A stretch of 64,000 nucleotides of DNA. It comes from Nothophaeocryptopus gaeumannii (lineage: Eukaryota; Ascomycota; Dothideomycetes; Mycosphaerellales; Mycosphaerellaceae). The DNA lies in contig JASISA010000007.1 in the NCBI GenBank assembly GCA_031771865.1, positions 806,001 to 870,000 on the forward strand, given 5' to 3'. Below, one piece after another: positions 43,847 to 54,866 of the stretch. How positions within the stretch are numbered: the first letter of the stretch is position 1; every line of letters starts with the position of its first letter. A program made the translations under genes and the position numbers. The notes under the pieces are model-generated. The model had not been told where the DNA came from. It was given only the letters and a program-made list of their open reading frames with translations, and ran no database searches.

Positions 43847-45537
43847 TTACAGTCTCGCTTGCTTCGTCTCAACCATTACCTCACTGGCAACACTCACTTT
43901 CTCTGCGGCTTTCTGAGCCTGCAGCAGAGGAGCATCCACCTTCTGCAAGGATTGCTCCAGGAGGGCTGCTTCGTTGAGTCTCCTCCACTATGCCAGAGCG
44001 TCAGCATTTCTCTCAACTCATGTTCAGACGGAAACTGAATTGGCGAACTCACCATGTTTACTCTTTTCTCGTGGCCCTCCCAAAACGCCTTCACCCAATG
44101 CCTGTCAAACGGAGGTAGGTTCCTCCCTACCCCTTTCGCCGTCTCTCCATTACCGGCCAAAGCCCTCACTGTCTCGAAATACTCTTCGAACTCCGGATGA
44201 ATCAGAGTGAACTTCGGTCCATCCCCTTTCGTCGCTATGCGCTCTTCTTCCCACGCCATCATTTCTTGCTTTGAAGGCAAGGTGCACCGCCTGGCGAGGA
44301 CTCGCGCGGCTAAGACGGCCTGCCATTCAAAGATTTTGAACGTCAGGCCGGCACCCACCGCACCAATGAAACAGAGCGTTGGATCGTCCCTATAGACAAC
44401 ATGTTGATAGAGCTTAGGCACTCGATTATTCCTCACTTCCAACTGCGGTAGAAATGGTATTGTCCAGCTATATCCCGTTCCGAATATGATATGATCGATG
44501 GAGGGGATTGACGAGCCGTCTATGAAATGGCATGTTCGGTCGGGAGTTATGTGGGAGATGGAAGGATAGCGCTGGATGGATGGGTGGTGGAAAGCTGTGT
44601 CGCCGAAGTAGATGTTAGGTTTGTGGCCTATAACGACCGACGGGATGGGTTTCTGCGCGGTCTTGACCAGGTCAACGGATATATCGGCTGCGGAGACGGA
44701 GGCGCCGACGACTATTACTCTCTGCAGAGATGTTAGCGAGAGATGGAGAGTAGGCATGAAGGGCGGTTGCGGGTACCTTTCCACTGAAGTGGTCTCGGCC
44801 CCTGTAATGCTTGCTGTGCAAGACGCTGCCCTTCTTCTGTCTCTCGAATCCTTGCAACCCTTGGATGTAGGGGATGTATGGAACAGTCCAGTGTCCACTT
44901 GCGACGACGACGGCATCAAATGTTTCTGTCCACCAGTAGTCCCTCTCCTTCCCAGCTTTACGCAATATAACATTCCACTCTCCGTTGACCTTTTCGGCTT
45001 TCTCGACAGTTGTATTGTACTCCACCATGTGCTCATACCCGGGCTTTCGAATCAAGTCTTGCACGTAGTTTCTGATCGTCGTCCAGGGTCGAAACGGCGT
45101 GTCAGGTCCGTGGAGAGCAACGCCAGCTTCGGAGCGTATGGACGGTATCTGCTCTTCAGAGAATTCCATTGCTTCGGCGACCACATTGGTTTCGAGGTAC
45201 GGGTATACGGACGATTCGACGAAGCGCGGCTGACTTGATTTGGGAGTTTCGCATGGCAGTTGCTCTGGTATCGCGAGAGGAGTGTCGGCGGTTCGAGAAG
45301 TTATCGATGGTAGAGAGTCGGGATGGAGAGTCGGTGGAGTGGAATCGCCGAGCCTGAAATGGTTTAGCTGAAGTTCTGTGTGCTTGTATTGAGATAAGCG
45401 CATTACCAGCATCCTCCAGGCCCGTCATGTCGTTCGAAGACGCGTATCTGGTCGAATGCTTGTTCCTTTACAAGAGCATCGATCGCGATGGCTCCTGCTG
45501 GGCCTGTGCCGATAACTGCAACTCTACTGATCGGCAT
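43847..45537 (-). CDS. Flavin-containing monooxygenase (FMO, class B)
   Basis: Four exons (45537-45407, 45353-44777, 44721-44053, 43987-43847) give 505 residues in phase. The FAD Rossmann motif is at the N-terminus (VAVIGTGPAGAIAIDAL), GPGGCW is the conserved stretch after it, the FMO identifying motif is seen as HSKHYRGRDHFSGK, and the second, NADPH-binding Rossmann motif as VIVVGASVSAADISVDL. IIFGTGYSWTIPFLP is the conserved ATG/GTGY motif. Such enzymes oxygenate soft N or S atoms, or ketones in the Baeyer-Villiger type. The substrate is unknown. A second, different FMO gene begins at the right end of the window. Confidence 0.92.
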
Positions 45538-46795
45538 CCTGTACGTGCTGCGGTGAGTTTTTGATATTTGACAAGAGTGAGGCTCAGAGAACTCAGATGC
45601 CGTACCGTATCACCAGATCGCGGCGTGGAGTAGGTTAGACATAGGAAAGGTAGGACTGTCGGGCATACTTCCCATATCTGCCGGGCTGTCGCTATCACAA
45701 GCGTGAAGCTAAGCTCCGCGAACCACGACATGATACTTCGAGCCTTGGACCCAGGACTCTGCTATAATCACACCATCCTCTTGTCCAATGGCGCATATCC
45801 TGTCGACTGTTCTGACTCCCGTTCCTAACCGCAAGTGTGGCGGAACCCTTGTAGATATACGCCTTGGCAGTGAATTCCGTCCATGGAGAGCTCGTGTTCC
45901 GTTGACAGCGTGCTACAGTATGAGCCAGGCTGACCAGCAGACTGCCGCTGGCCTTGCACGGGATGGGTACATGAATCTACGCCCTTCGTAGCCTTGCGAC
46001 AGGCCGAAGTGTGTAGCGGACAGAGGTGCAGTGGCAGAGCTGACAACGATGATAGGATATAGCTCCAGCCTCCTACTGCAGATACGAGACTTTCGGCATA
46101 ATCGGTACTTCGACGACTCATGAGCAAGCGATACGGTGCTCTGGACCATCGAAAGCGTAAAGTGGGACGGCATGCGTGGTGTAGGTGCAGTTCTACATGT
46201 AGCAGCGGTGTGGGAGCTGGGGGTGGCAGATGAGGTGCAATCTGGAAGGCCTCAGGCAGACAGACAATGGCTTGGCACCACGTTGACGCGACATCGACGC
46301 TCACCAACGCCTGCAGTCCTCCTCCTCCTCCTCATCCGCCACCAAGCTACAGACTCTCCCTTGGCAATACGAAAGACCAAGACACTTACTGCTTCGTCGA
46401 TATGCATTTCTTCGGGCTTGGGAGTCTCGCGAAGCATGACACCAAGCCTCCAAGTCCTCCCTCAACCTAGCCTTAGCAACACAACGACCTCGCCCAGTAT
46501 GATTGAACAAAACACAGGTACCACTCCAATGAGACAAGTACCGGCGACTACCATCCCAGGAGGTCTTTGGAATCATGGTCCATTTCCATGAGGAGAACAT
46601 GCACTCTGGCCGTCGTTCCCTGCTCTTGGCACGGCACGATCTTCCACGTGGAATCGCGCGACCTCCCTGGACCATGCACCAACCTCTGGAACAGAGCTCT
46701 ACTGCTTGTGTATAGCCTGGACGTATCGTGCAGAGGCGTGATGGCGGAGCTTCCTCTTTATCGTCCTTCAGAGCTCGATCTTCATCCAGACCCTC
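45538..46795. other. Intergenic region between divergent genes
   Basis: About 1.26 kb between the FMO (-) and an MFS transporter (+). A CTC-rich run lies near 46317-46335. No coding frame with family resemblance, RNA gene or element ends were seen. Confidence 0.5.
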
Positions 46796-48500
46796 ATGGA
46801 CTTTGGGGAAGATCTCAAATTCAATGGAGACGTGCAACCAGCAGAATCTCCTCCACAGGCGAGTTCAGAATATGAGTACGATGATGCAAAGGACGCGGTC
46901 TTCATCAAAGCTCGCAGTCGGTCAGGACATTTTGCCTGTTACCAATAATCGGAGGACTTCAAGCTGATGGAAAGACCAAACAGAGCTGATGCAACTGTCC
47001 TTCCTCTGCTCGTGCTGGGGCTTCTTGTATTCCAGCTCGACCGAATGAATCTTGCAAGCGCCTTAACAGCGGGCTTCGCCAAGGATGTCAACATCTCTCA
47101 GTCGGAAGTGAACCTGGGCAACCAATTGATGTTCCTCGGAATTGTGGTCTTGGAGGTACCGTTCAACATGGTACTACAACGGCTTGGTCCTCAAAAATTG
47201 CTATCTGCACAAGTCTTTGCTTTTGGGCTGGTTGCCACACTCCAAGTGCTGATCAAGAATCGAGCCGGTTTCCTTGCTTGCCGGATGATACTTGGACTCA
47301 CTGAAGCCGGTTACGTTCCTGGAGCCAGCTACACGCTTTCCACCTGGTACAAACGTCAGGATTTGGCCCGGAGAGTGGGCATTCTCTTCTTCGGCATGTT
47401 CGGTGGCAATGCTATCAGTCCACTGCTTGCTTCTGGCATTTTGAAATTGGAAGGCAAACAAGGCATCAAAGGGTGGCAGTGGATCTTTCTTGGTGAGCAC
47501 GAATCTGCTTGGATCGTGCTCGGTGCACTGACAGCTTGATGTACAGTGGAAGGTCTTTTCACCATCGTTGTATCTTTCGTCCTGGTGTTCTTGTTGCCTG
47601 GATCTCCGGACGAACCAAAGCCGCTCATCGGTACTGGCTTAGCGAATTTCTCAGAGGAAGAGCTGGAAGTGCTACGCACCAAGCTGTCGAGTGACCAGTC
47701 CTGGTCCGGTGCCAAACGGACGAAGATACCGATGGCCGTCGTCTGGAAAACGCTCGGAGAATATCGTCGCTGGCCTCACTTTGTCTCGACCTTCGCGGTC
47801 TTCTCGACGTGGAGTGCACTGATCACTTACTCTCCATCGATTATTCTGTGAGTCCGGCAAATGTCTATCCTATTCCGACCCCAGCTGACATAGCTACCAG
47901 CTCGCTTGGCTTCGATAGTACCGAGGCAAACGCTCTGGCTTCAGTAGGACCTTTCATTTCCCTCATCGCCGTTTTCCTCTTCGCATATCTGAGCGATCGG
48001 ACAAACCAACGCGGCGCCTGCGTCATCTCCGCGCAGGTTCTCTACCTCATTACTCTCATTATCCTTCACCAGACGCAACTTTCGGCTGGCAAATGGTCGA
48101 GATGGGGTCTCTGGACCGCGGTCGATGCGTTTGCCGTTGGCTATCATCCGATTCACAACACCTGGGTCCAGGTCAATTGCCATGATGCCGGAGAGCGGAG
48201 TGTCAGCGTTGCGTAAGTCTTGTCACTGGAGGTCCGCTCGTGTACTCGAAGGTTGCTTACAACTTCTTGGACATAGTATGTGGGTGATGTCCGCTATCAG
48301 CGGGCTCATGGCTGGCACGCAGTACTTTCAAAAACCGGACAAGCCGTTGTACACACTGCTCGCCTTCGCTGTCTCTTATTGCGCTGACCATTCATAGCTA
48401 TCTGACCGGCATACGAACTATGATCATCATGGTCTCTGTGGGAATCGTCTTTGCAGGTCTGCAAGTTGGCATATATCGAAGAATCGGTGGTCGTCCTTGA
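46796..48500 (+). CDS. MFS transporter, anion:cation symporter (Dal5-like); one in-frame TAA near the start
   Basis: Exons 46796-47492, 47547-47847, 47901-48212, 48277-48348 and 48398-48500 splice in phase to 494 codons. Family blocks: VFQLDRMNLASALTAGF after helix 1, GPQKLLSAQVFAFG, RMILGLTEAGYVPGASYTLS, WYKRQDLARRVGILFFGMFG and IRTMIIMVSVGIVFAGLQVG. The last 49-base intron (48349-48397) is needed to reach the correct C-terminus ending RRIGGRP. Codon 51 (46946-46948) is TAA within the cytoplasmic tail. Translation from the next ATG (46970, MERPNRADAT) would still include all 12 helices, so the transporter may work. Small organic anions are the usual substrates. Confidence 0.82.
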
Positions 48501-49388
48501 GCCCTCGTTCCGACACTCCTATGGCGCGCCGATCACCAACAACGATACTACGGGCGTCACATTTTTGTTGCAAGACAAAATGCTCCATGTTCTCGCCTAA
48601 CACAACTGTACTACAAACCTCTAACGGACCCTTTCGAGCGCCTTCCGCCAGCCCCAGTTGGACTACCTGAAGCCAGACAAGAGGTAGTGATGTGCAGTCA
48701 CTATGCATGCCTCTTGATCCGATCGTCAATTTCAATTGCGATTGCGAGGTTGGAGCGTCCGCAGCATTCAGGCGTCGAAGCACGATCGCGATACGCTGCC
48801 GTGCGAGACATCTTGTCGACCGGTGTGGTTTCTGCTGAGTCGCTGCGTTCTGCTATGTGTATTTCGCGGTGTCCGCTGGTTGCGTGACGTCCCAGCACAG
48901 CATCATCCTTCAAAGTTGTAGCCTGTTGTCTGTGACGCGGCTGCAATGTCATCCAATCCCAAACGTTACCATACTGATTAACATACTTTCGTTCAAGAGC
49001 GAAGGGGGGCCAGTTCAACGACCGCTTCGACGACTTACTGGTGGCCAGCATGCAAGGGAGAATTAATGGTGTACCGAATACTACAAGCAATACAGTCCCA
49101 GCCGAGTAGTGGATCGACTCACCCTTTCGGAGCATTTGAAGTAGGTTCAAGCTTTGACCCTCGTACGGTGCACCAATCAGTGATGATGAAGGCGACCGCT
49201 TATTCACTTAGCTGCGGGCGGTGTGAACTCAATGCCAGAGGCTGTGTTAGTCCGTTCCCTTGCGACAAACGCGCGACAGGGCAGTACTGAAGCTCCGCGA
49301 GGCTGCATATCATCATTCAGCTTCAGACATCACCTCTACTTATATCTATCGTACAATGTTCCAAAATGACGGAGATATACTGTCAACG
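48501..49388. other. Intergenic region
   Basis: About 890 bases between the MFS gene and the Zn2Cys6 relic. No supportable gene. Confidence 0.5.
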
Positions 49389-51190
49389 ATGACTATCCTG
49401 ATTGTAAGACAACGTGCAAAGGCGCCAAAGACTCGTACAGGCAAGCAGTTGTCTTTGATATCTTATTGCATTGGTCTAACATCGTCCAGGCTGCCATACC
49501 TGTCGTGCAAGGCATTTGAAGTATGACAAGGCGAAACCGAACTGCTCAAGATGCACGCGATCTGAACGATAGTGTGCTGGCTATGACCAGGTAAAAGACC
49601 CCAACGATGTACGCAAGCTCGCGTTCGTGCAGCCAAAGCGTTCAAAACCTTCTGCAGCTGCATCACCAACGATACCATCTCCTTCTACCATATCTGTTGA
49701 GTTCACCGAATAAGAACGGGAGGCTCTGAATTACTTTCGACACAAGACGGTTCATTTATTACCCGGCAACGCATGGCTGCTTTCATGGCAACGGCTGGCT
49801 CTTCACGCGAGTTACGAGGAGCCTGCTGTGATGCATGCCATCATTGCATTGGGGGTTTTCCACCGAGCATGTGCAGCCGAATCACCCTCACACGGTGGCC
49901 ATAGTCCATGTGGTGCCAACGCCAACCTTCACGAGTTCGCCATCGATCAATGCAACAAAGCAATGGTCTTAGCTCAAGAACACATCGAGAACCTGACTCC
50001 CGAGAGTTCAGACACCGCCGTCGAAGTGGTAATGCTCATCTCCCTGCTCCTATTCTGCTTCGAAGTCTGGTCTGGCGAAGATCTCATAGCCAGCCTCCAT
50101 CTCCAAACCGGTGTGCGCATCCTCTACGAACGCGTTCGCACCAAAACAGACATCGAGAACTCCTCTCAACAACACCCGCGTACCGTCACTTTGCAACTCA
50201 GCCACCGCAACAACCTCGATCTCCTACTGCAAACCTTCGTCTGTCTCGACTACGACATGAGAATTCCCGGGCGAAAAGAACCGTACCTCTTCCCCGTCGT
50301 TCGTGAACCCCTCCCACACTTATTCTCCGCGCTAAACGACGCAATGGTCTACCTCGACGCCCTCTCCGCCTCCGTCCAAAAAACGACACAGAGCTCATGA
50401 CAATCTCCAAAGCAGCCGTGCAATCCAATCCCGTCCATGCTCATCTCGATGAAGCAATGCTCAATTGTCTCGCCGAAGCTTCCGCCAAATCTGTGGATCT
50501 CTCTTCCCACCCGGACCTCGCAGAACGTCTCATCCAAGGAAAGAGGAACATATCAAAGTCCATGCACGACTTTGCTTTCGTACCTACAACTTCCGATCAG
50601 CAATCCGCTCACCTCCTCGCACAAATCCAAGTCTTCTGCTTATGGCACGACGCCTCCTTCAGCCGCGATCCCAACGAACTAAACCAAGATTCTTGGGCAA
50701 CACAATTCGGATATATCCTCTCTCTCTCTCGCCGAGAAATACGTCGACTTACATCGTCATGAGACTTGGGTCTCCTCGCCCACCAACAACAACAGCAAGG
50801 CAAAAAGCAAAACCCGCCCCGCCTTCACCCTCGGTACAGCCCTAGTAATATCCCTCGTCTACATCACCGCCCGCTTCCGCAAATCCACAACCCATCGCTC
50901 CGCCATCTCCCTAATCCGTTCCGTAAACCTACACGACTGTTTCGACAACGAATTACATAGCCGCACTATGAGAAACCCTCGTCGATATAGAAGAATCTTC
51001 CGCACGTCGAATTTCAGGAGATTATGAGATTGTCAATTTCCAATGTGCTCAGATCCCGCTAGAGGCGAGATTGATCGAATTGAATTTGATGGAATGGAAT
51101 GATCCCGGGTTTTATTATCCGAAAAGGGAGATAGGGTGTTTGCGAGGTATAAAGCCAAAGCCGGAGGAGGGGGCCAAGGGGAGATTGAGT
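49389..51190 (+). pseudogene. Zn2Cys6 fungal transcription factor, decayed
   Basis: From ATG 49389 a short exon ends RAKAPKTRTG at 49440. An intron with a GC donor (49441-49489, GCAAGC...CCAG) joins it to CHTCRARHLKYDKAKPNCSR then CTRSER. This is the binuclear zinc cluster, but its third cysteine is Tyr (TAT 49522-49524), and TAG follows at 49570-49572 before the last Cys. TAA lies at 49711-49713 in EFTE-stop-EREALNYF. The regulatory domain then reads well (GNAWLLSWQRLALHASYEEP, MHAIIALGVFHRACAAE). The frame shifts in an A6 run near 50378, again in a CT run near 50725, and again near 50965, ending around 51190 (EWNDPGFYYPKREIG). The protein would have been about 500 residues. Homologues regulate nearby metabolic or transport genes, so the adjacent MFS gene is a natural former target (inference). 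Confidence 0.88.
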
Positions 51191-51836
51191 GTGGACATAG
51201 GCAGCCTAAGGTGAAGAGGGAAGGGAGTGGCTCCCCTTGTGTGACGGATGTAGAGGACGTGGCTATCGATCCATGCTTGAGGATGGATGATGGGATGGAG
51301 GATTTCAAAGAGGATATGGGCACATCGTTTGAGGGACTGTTGTATTAGCGATATGATAGACGACAAGCAAACGAATGAGAGGTGGTCGACCAGAAGACAA
51401 GACGTAAATGTGAAACAGGAGAAGACGCCAATTCGGGCTTTTCAAGAATCTTACTTTTCGATCCTGTCTGGTAGTAGACTATGATCGCCTTGGCACGCAG
51501 CCCTTTCCAAGTCATCTCATATTAGTAGCACAGAGTCCCATTGATGGCTCAAGTCGCCGATTGGGCCTTTCTCCCATCTCTTGTTAGACAAACGCGGCCG
51601 AGGTCAAAGTCCCAAGTCCAAGCTCGTTGTGGTCCCCCTGTCCTTGAAGAGTCACCGTTTCCCTGAGCAGCAGCAGCAGCAGCACCACCGCCTAAGTAGT
51701 CTAGCTCGGAGAACGGCCGTCGAGCGCTGCTTACTCGCTGTCTGCGTTGGTCCTCACTCCATCGCCAAGACTTTCTAGCATCCCAGAGACTAAAAGCCTG
51801 ATCTGGTGCTTCAAGCGCAAAACGGTCGATGGCCGC
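51191..51836. other. Intergenic region with a short CAG run
   Basis: About 645 bases. A CAG microsatellite lies at about 51668-51685. No supportable gene. Confidence 0.5.
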
Positions 51837-54040
51837 CTAAGTACCGCCAGAAATGACCGAGTTCTGACGCTCAACACCACCGTGACCACCGACAGGGCCG
51901 CCCATGCCCTGAAATGTGCCAGTCGCCTGCTGCTGCTGCATATGGGTCGCGGTAAGTTGCGTAAGAGTCGGAATGATCCGGCTATCGAGCTCGTCGTAGT
52001 TGAGCGTCAGCTCCCTGCGATGCCGTTGCCAATTCATGACCTCGAAGAAGATGTAGACACCACGCTCAGAGCTCGCATTGATACGAACGGGCTCTTGAAC
52101 TGGGACGCCCCCCGTGAGGTCGACGAGCTCAATGTGTGACTGGTTAGCGTCTCGCGAGTCCTTCTGGAGCCACTTCCTGAGAACTTTGTGATACCGCCAT
52201 TCGCGGTTCGTAAGTTCGCTGGCAGCCATCTCTTGTCGGATGTCTCGAGGGTATTGGTAGAAGATGCAGAACAGCGTCTCTGTGAAAAGTCGTTAGCGCC
52301 CGTCTTCAAGCACACCCTACTTGAGACGTACCGTCACTGAAAGCCGGCATACGACTAGCCATATCTGGCACGTTGTTCACGATGTACGCCGGAGGCACTG
52401 CGTACGCCGGGACTACAAGTCGATCGTGGTAGTCGAAGTACGATCCGGAGGCGTGTTGCGCTGGGAAGACGGAGAATGTTGGGTGGATTGGCTCTGCAGA
52501 GTCGAGGTCCAGACCGAGGCTGTTGAGATCATGGCCCATAAGCATGCAAGTGTTCTTGTACATCGGCGGAAGTGTTTCATCCATCGTGCCACCTGTCTCA
52601 TACTGTCGTCGTGCCTCGAAGAGTGCTCCCAGACCGGCCAGACCCCACTTCTGGTTCTCGGTCATGTCGGCCCATCTGAGACCCGACGAAGGCGCTTGAC
52701 TGGGTTGTCCATTCTGAGGTTGCTGGACTGGTGGCGCCTGCGTATGCGTCTGCGGTGTGGGACCTCCGGTACCGATCGGCGCTTGTGGGCTGATGGCGAG
52801 ATTGCTCAGTGTATCGCTGAGCTCTGCCTGCTGACCGTTTTGCGTGAGGAATCGTTCACTTGGTGAACTTGGATCGGCGCTATTAAAGCCGTTCTGATGC
52901 TGGAGCGAGTCGCCATTAACGGAGGCTTGTCCGCTCAGCGGTGGAAACTCTTCGCGGGGCCCGTTGCTCGCTGACTGTGGCTGTGAGCGCGATGAATCAA
53001 GGTGATCACTGGAGTGCTGCGATGGTGCGGCAGAGGGAGTTCGATTGGGTAGCTGTTGTTGTGGCGGCGGTTGCGACTGCTGCTGCTGAGTGCTCTGATT
53101 GCGGATGATGTTGCTATCCCAGGATGGCTGTGCGCCTGCGCGTGAGGCGCCTGGGCCAGCGAGTGCAGGGAAGTTACTGTTATAGCCTTCGTCAGCTGGA
53201 GTGCTATTGAAACCTTTGACAGGTTCTTTTCCGCGTCCCATCTTGCCAAGGTCGCAGCTTGACAACGACGACAATGGCAGCGGCGGTGGCAGTGGCAGTC
53301 CCGGTGGCAATGGCGAAAGTAGAGAGTGTTAGGTGAAGCTGTTGATATAGCGATGGACAGTTGATCTTGCGTTGTAGCGACGTGTGCGACGACAAAATCT
53401 GTGGTGTTGGAATGCAAAAGTCTGAACAAGAGTCCAAGTGAAGGCCGCTGTCAAGCCTACCTCTAGCAATCAGAGCTCACCTTCCAGAATTGCGTTGCCA
53501 AGGTGACGCAATCACAGACGTTTGCAAGTGAGCAGCGATGTAAGGCCTCACTTGCCCAGCAAGTCGAAGAGAAGCCATTGCCATATCAGGCCAGCTGGGA
53601 TTACCGCTGCAGCCGCCTCGCCATAGAGGGAGAAATGGGAAAGAACCAACTTACTTTATATCCAACGGTGCCTGCCCGCCACCGCCACCCATAATCTGCG
53701 CAAAGCCCGAAAGCTGCCCAGGTCGTCCACCCAATCCAGGAGCAGCAGCATTTGCGAACCCGCCAGCTGAAGAAGGCGCACCGAAAGCCCAGTTGGATCC
53801 AGCATTTCCGTTCCCGAGCCCGGTCTTCTGCGTATTTTGTAGTCGGGGAGTTTGTCGAGAGTTTGGTTGTGCGCCGAAAGCGCCCATGTTCATGTTGCGC
53901 AGCGATGGCGCTTGACTACCTGCATCATCGGTGCCGCTGTCAGTTGCTGCTGCTGCTGCTGCATAGCTGGTGGAAGGTCTAGACTCGTCGAGCAAGTCCG
54001 GAAGGTCGATGAAGCGATTGCGGCGGGTTCGAGGCGCCAT
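51837..54040 (-). CDS. NOT2: CCR4-NOT complex subunit 2 (Not2/Cdc36 homologue)
   Basis: Three exons (54040-53655, 53176-52332, 52279-51837) give 557 residues in phase. Exon 1 encodes a disordered Ala/Gly/Asn-rich tail ending GFAQIMGGGGGQAPLDI. A 478-base intron then leads to NFPALAGPG, which restores the conserved fungal block (PLDLSDFPALSG type). A Gln/Ser/Pro-rich linker follows (Gln runs near 53050-53100). The C-terminal part carries the NOT2/3/5 (NOT-box) domain: RWADMTENQKWGLAGLGALF, GHDLNSLGLDLDS, ETLFCIFYQYPRDIRQ, ELTNREWRYHKVLRKWL and ERGVYIFFEVMNWQRHRREL. Not2 is a scaffold of the CCR4-NOT complex in mRNA deadenylation and transcription control. The long intron contains a decoy ATG frame in register with exon 2. 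Confidence 0.9.
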
Positions 54041-54866
54041 TATCGCTGCTGTCTCGAAGGTGTGTACGTGGTGTGGTGTACGTGGTGTGGAAGAGAGTGA
54101 ACTTGCACAAGATGCAAGGTGGGTTGTCCTTCAAACGGCGCAAGATGCACGTGCCCGTTCACTTCCTTCGCCCGCACTCACATGCACGCACTGAAATGGA
54201 ATGAGACGTACCTTGTCGCGAGTTCATCTTGTATATTCACGTGCACGATGCGCCTTCCTTCGTGTCCGTGGCCTCTCCTCCACTCCTGCAGCGCCCTCCT
54301 CTTTCGCGCCGTCGAGGCTGTCGCGGCTGCTCTGTACAGCACTGATTCGCTCCTTCTTCCGCCGTACAGGCTTCGGTGGTGACTGCGATGGCCTCGGAAG
54401 CAGTATCTCGAGGGCGACGGCGATGTGGCTAGCGGTAGTCGAGTGGTCGAATTATTGTTGTGCAGGTGGATGTAGACTCCCTCACTCCATGATTGATGAA
54501 GTCGAGGCCGACCTCCACACGCCAATTGCGCTAGCGTTGCCAAGCTGCAGAGGGGTGCGTGCACGGCCGTTGCATTCCACACCAAGCGACAGGGCTGATG
54601 AGATTATTACTGTATTGTGAGAGCTGGCCATGTCGGATGGAGATATTCGATCACGTACATTTCACACTATACAGACTATGGATGGGTATCTCGCATTGCT
54701 CCTCTTGGCCCTTGATGCTTTTGTGCCTGCCCCGATTTGAACGCCCTTCGCCTCGCAACGCTTTCCCTTCGTGCATTACATTATGGGAAGTAGATGCCTT
54801 TATGCTATGATCACCGCTGTGCAACAGTCTGGTCGCTAATCCCTCAACACTGTATCTTAAAGTTTG
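54041..54866. other. Intergenic region between NOT2 and the wall protein
   Basis: About 825 bases. GTGTACGTGGTGTGG-type words repeat at 54060-54090. No supportable gene; long frames on both strands here look like composition effects. Confidence 0.5.

Noticed and set aside
52321..52866. 181-codon plus-strand frame over NOT2 exon 2
   Set aside because: Antisense shadow of a conserved coding exon.
54178..54620. Overlapping frames of 135-139 codons on both strands between NOT2 and the wall protein
   Set aside because: Both strands are open at once without family resemblance; looks like a composition effect.
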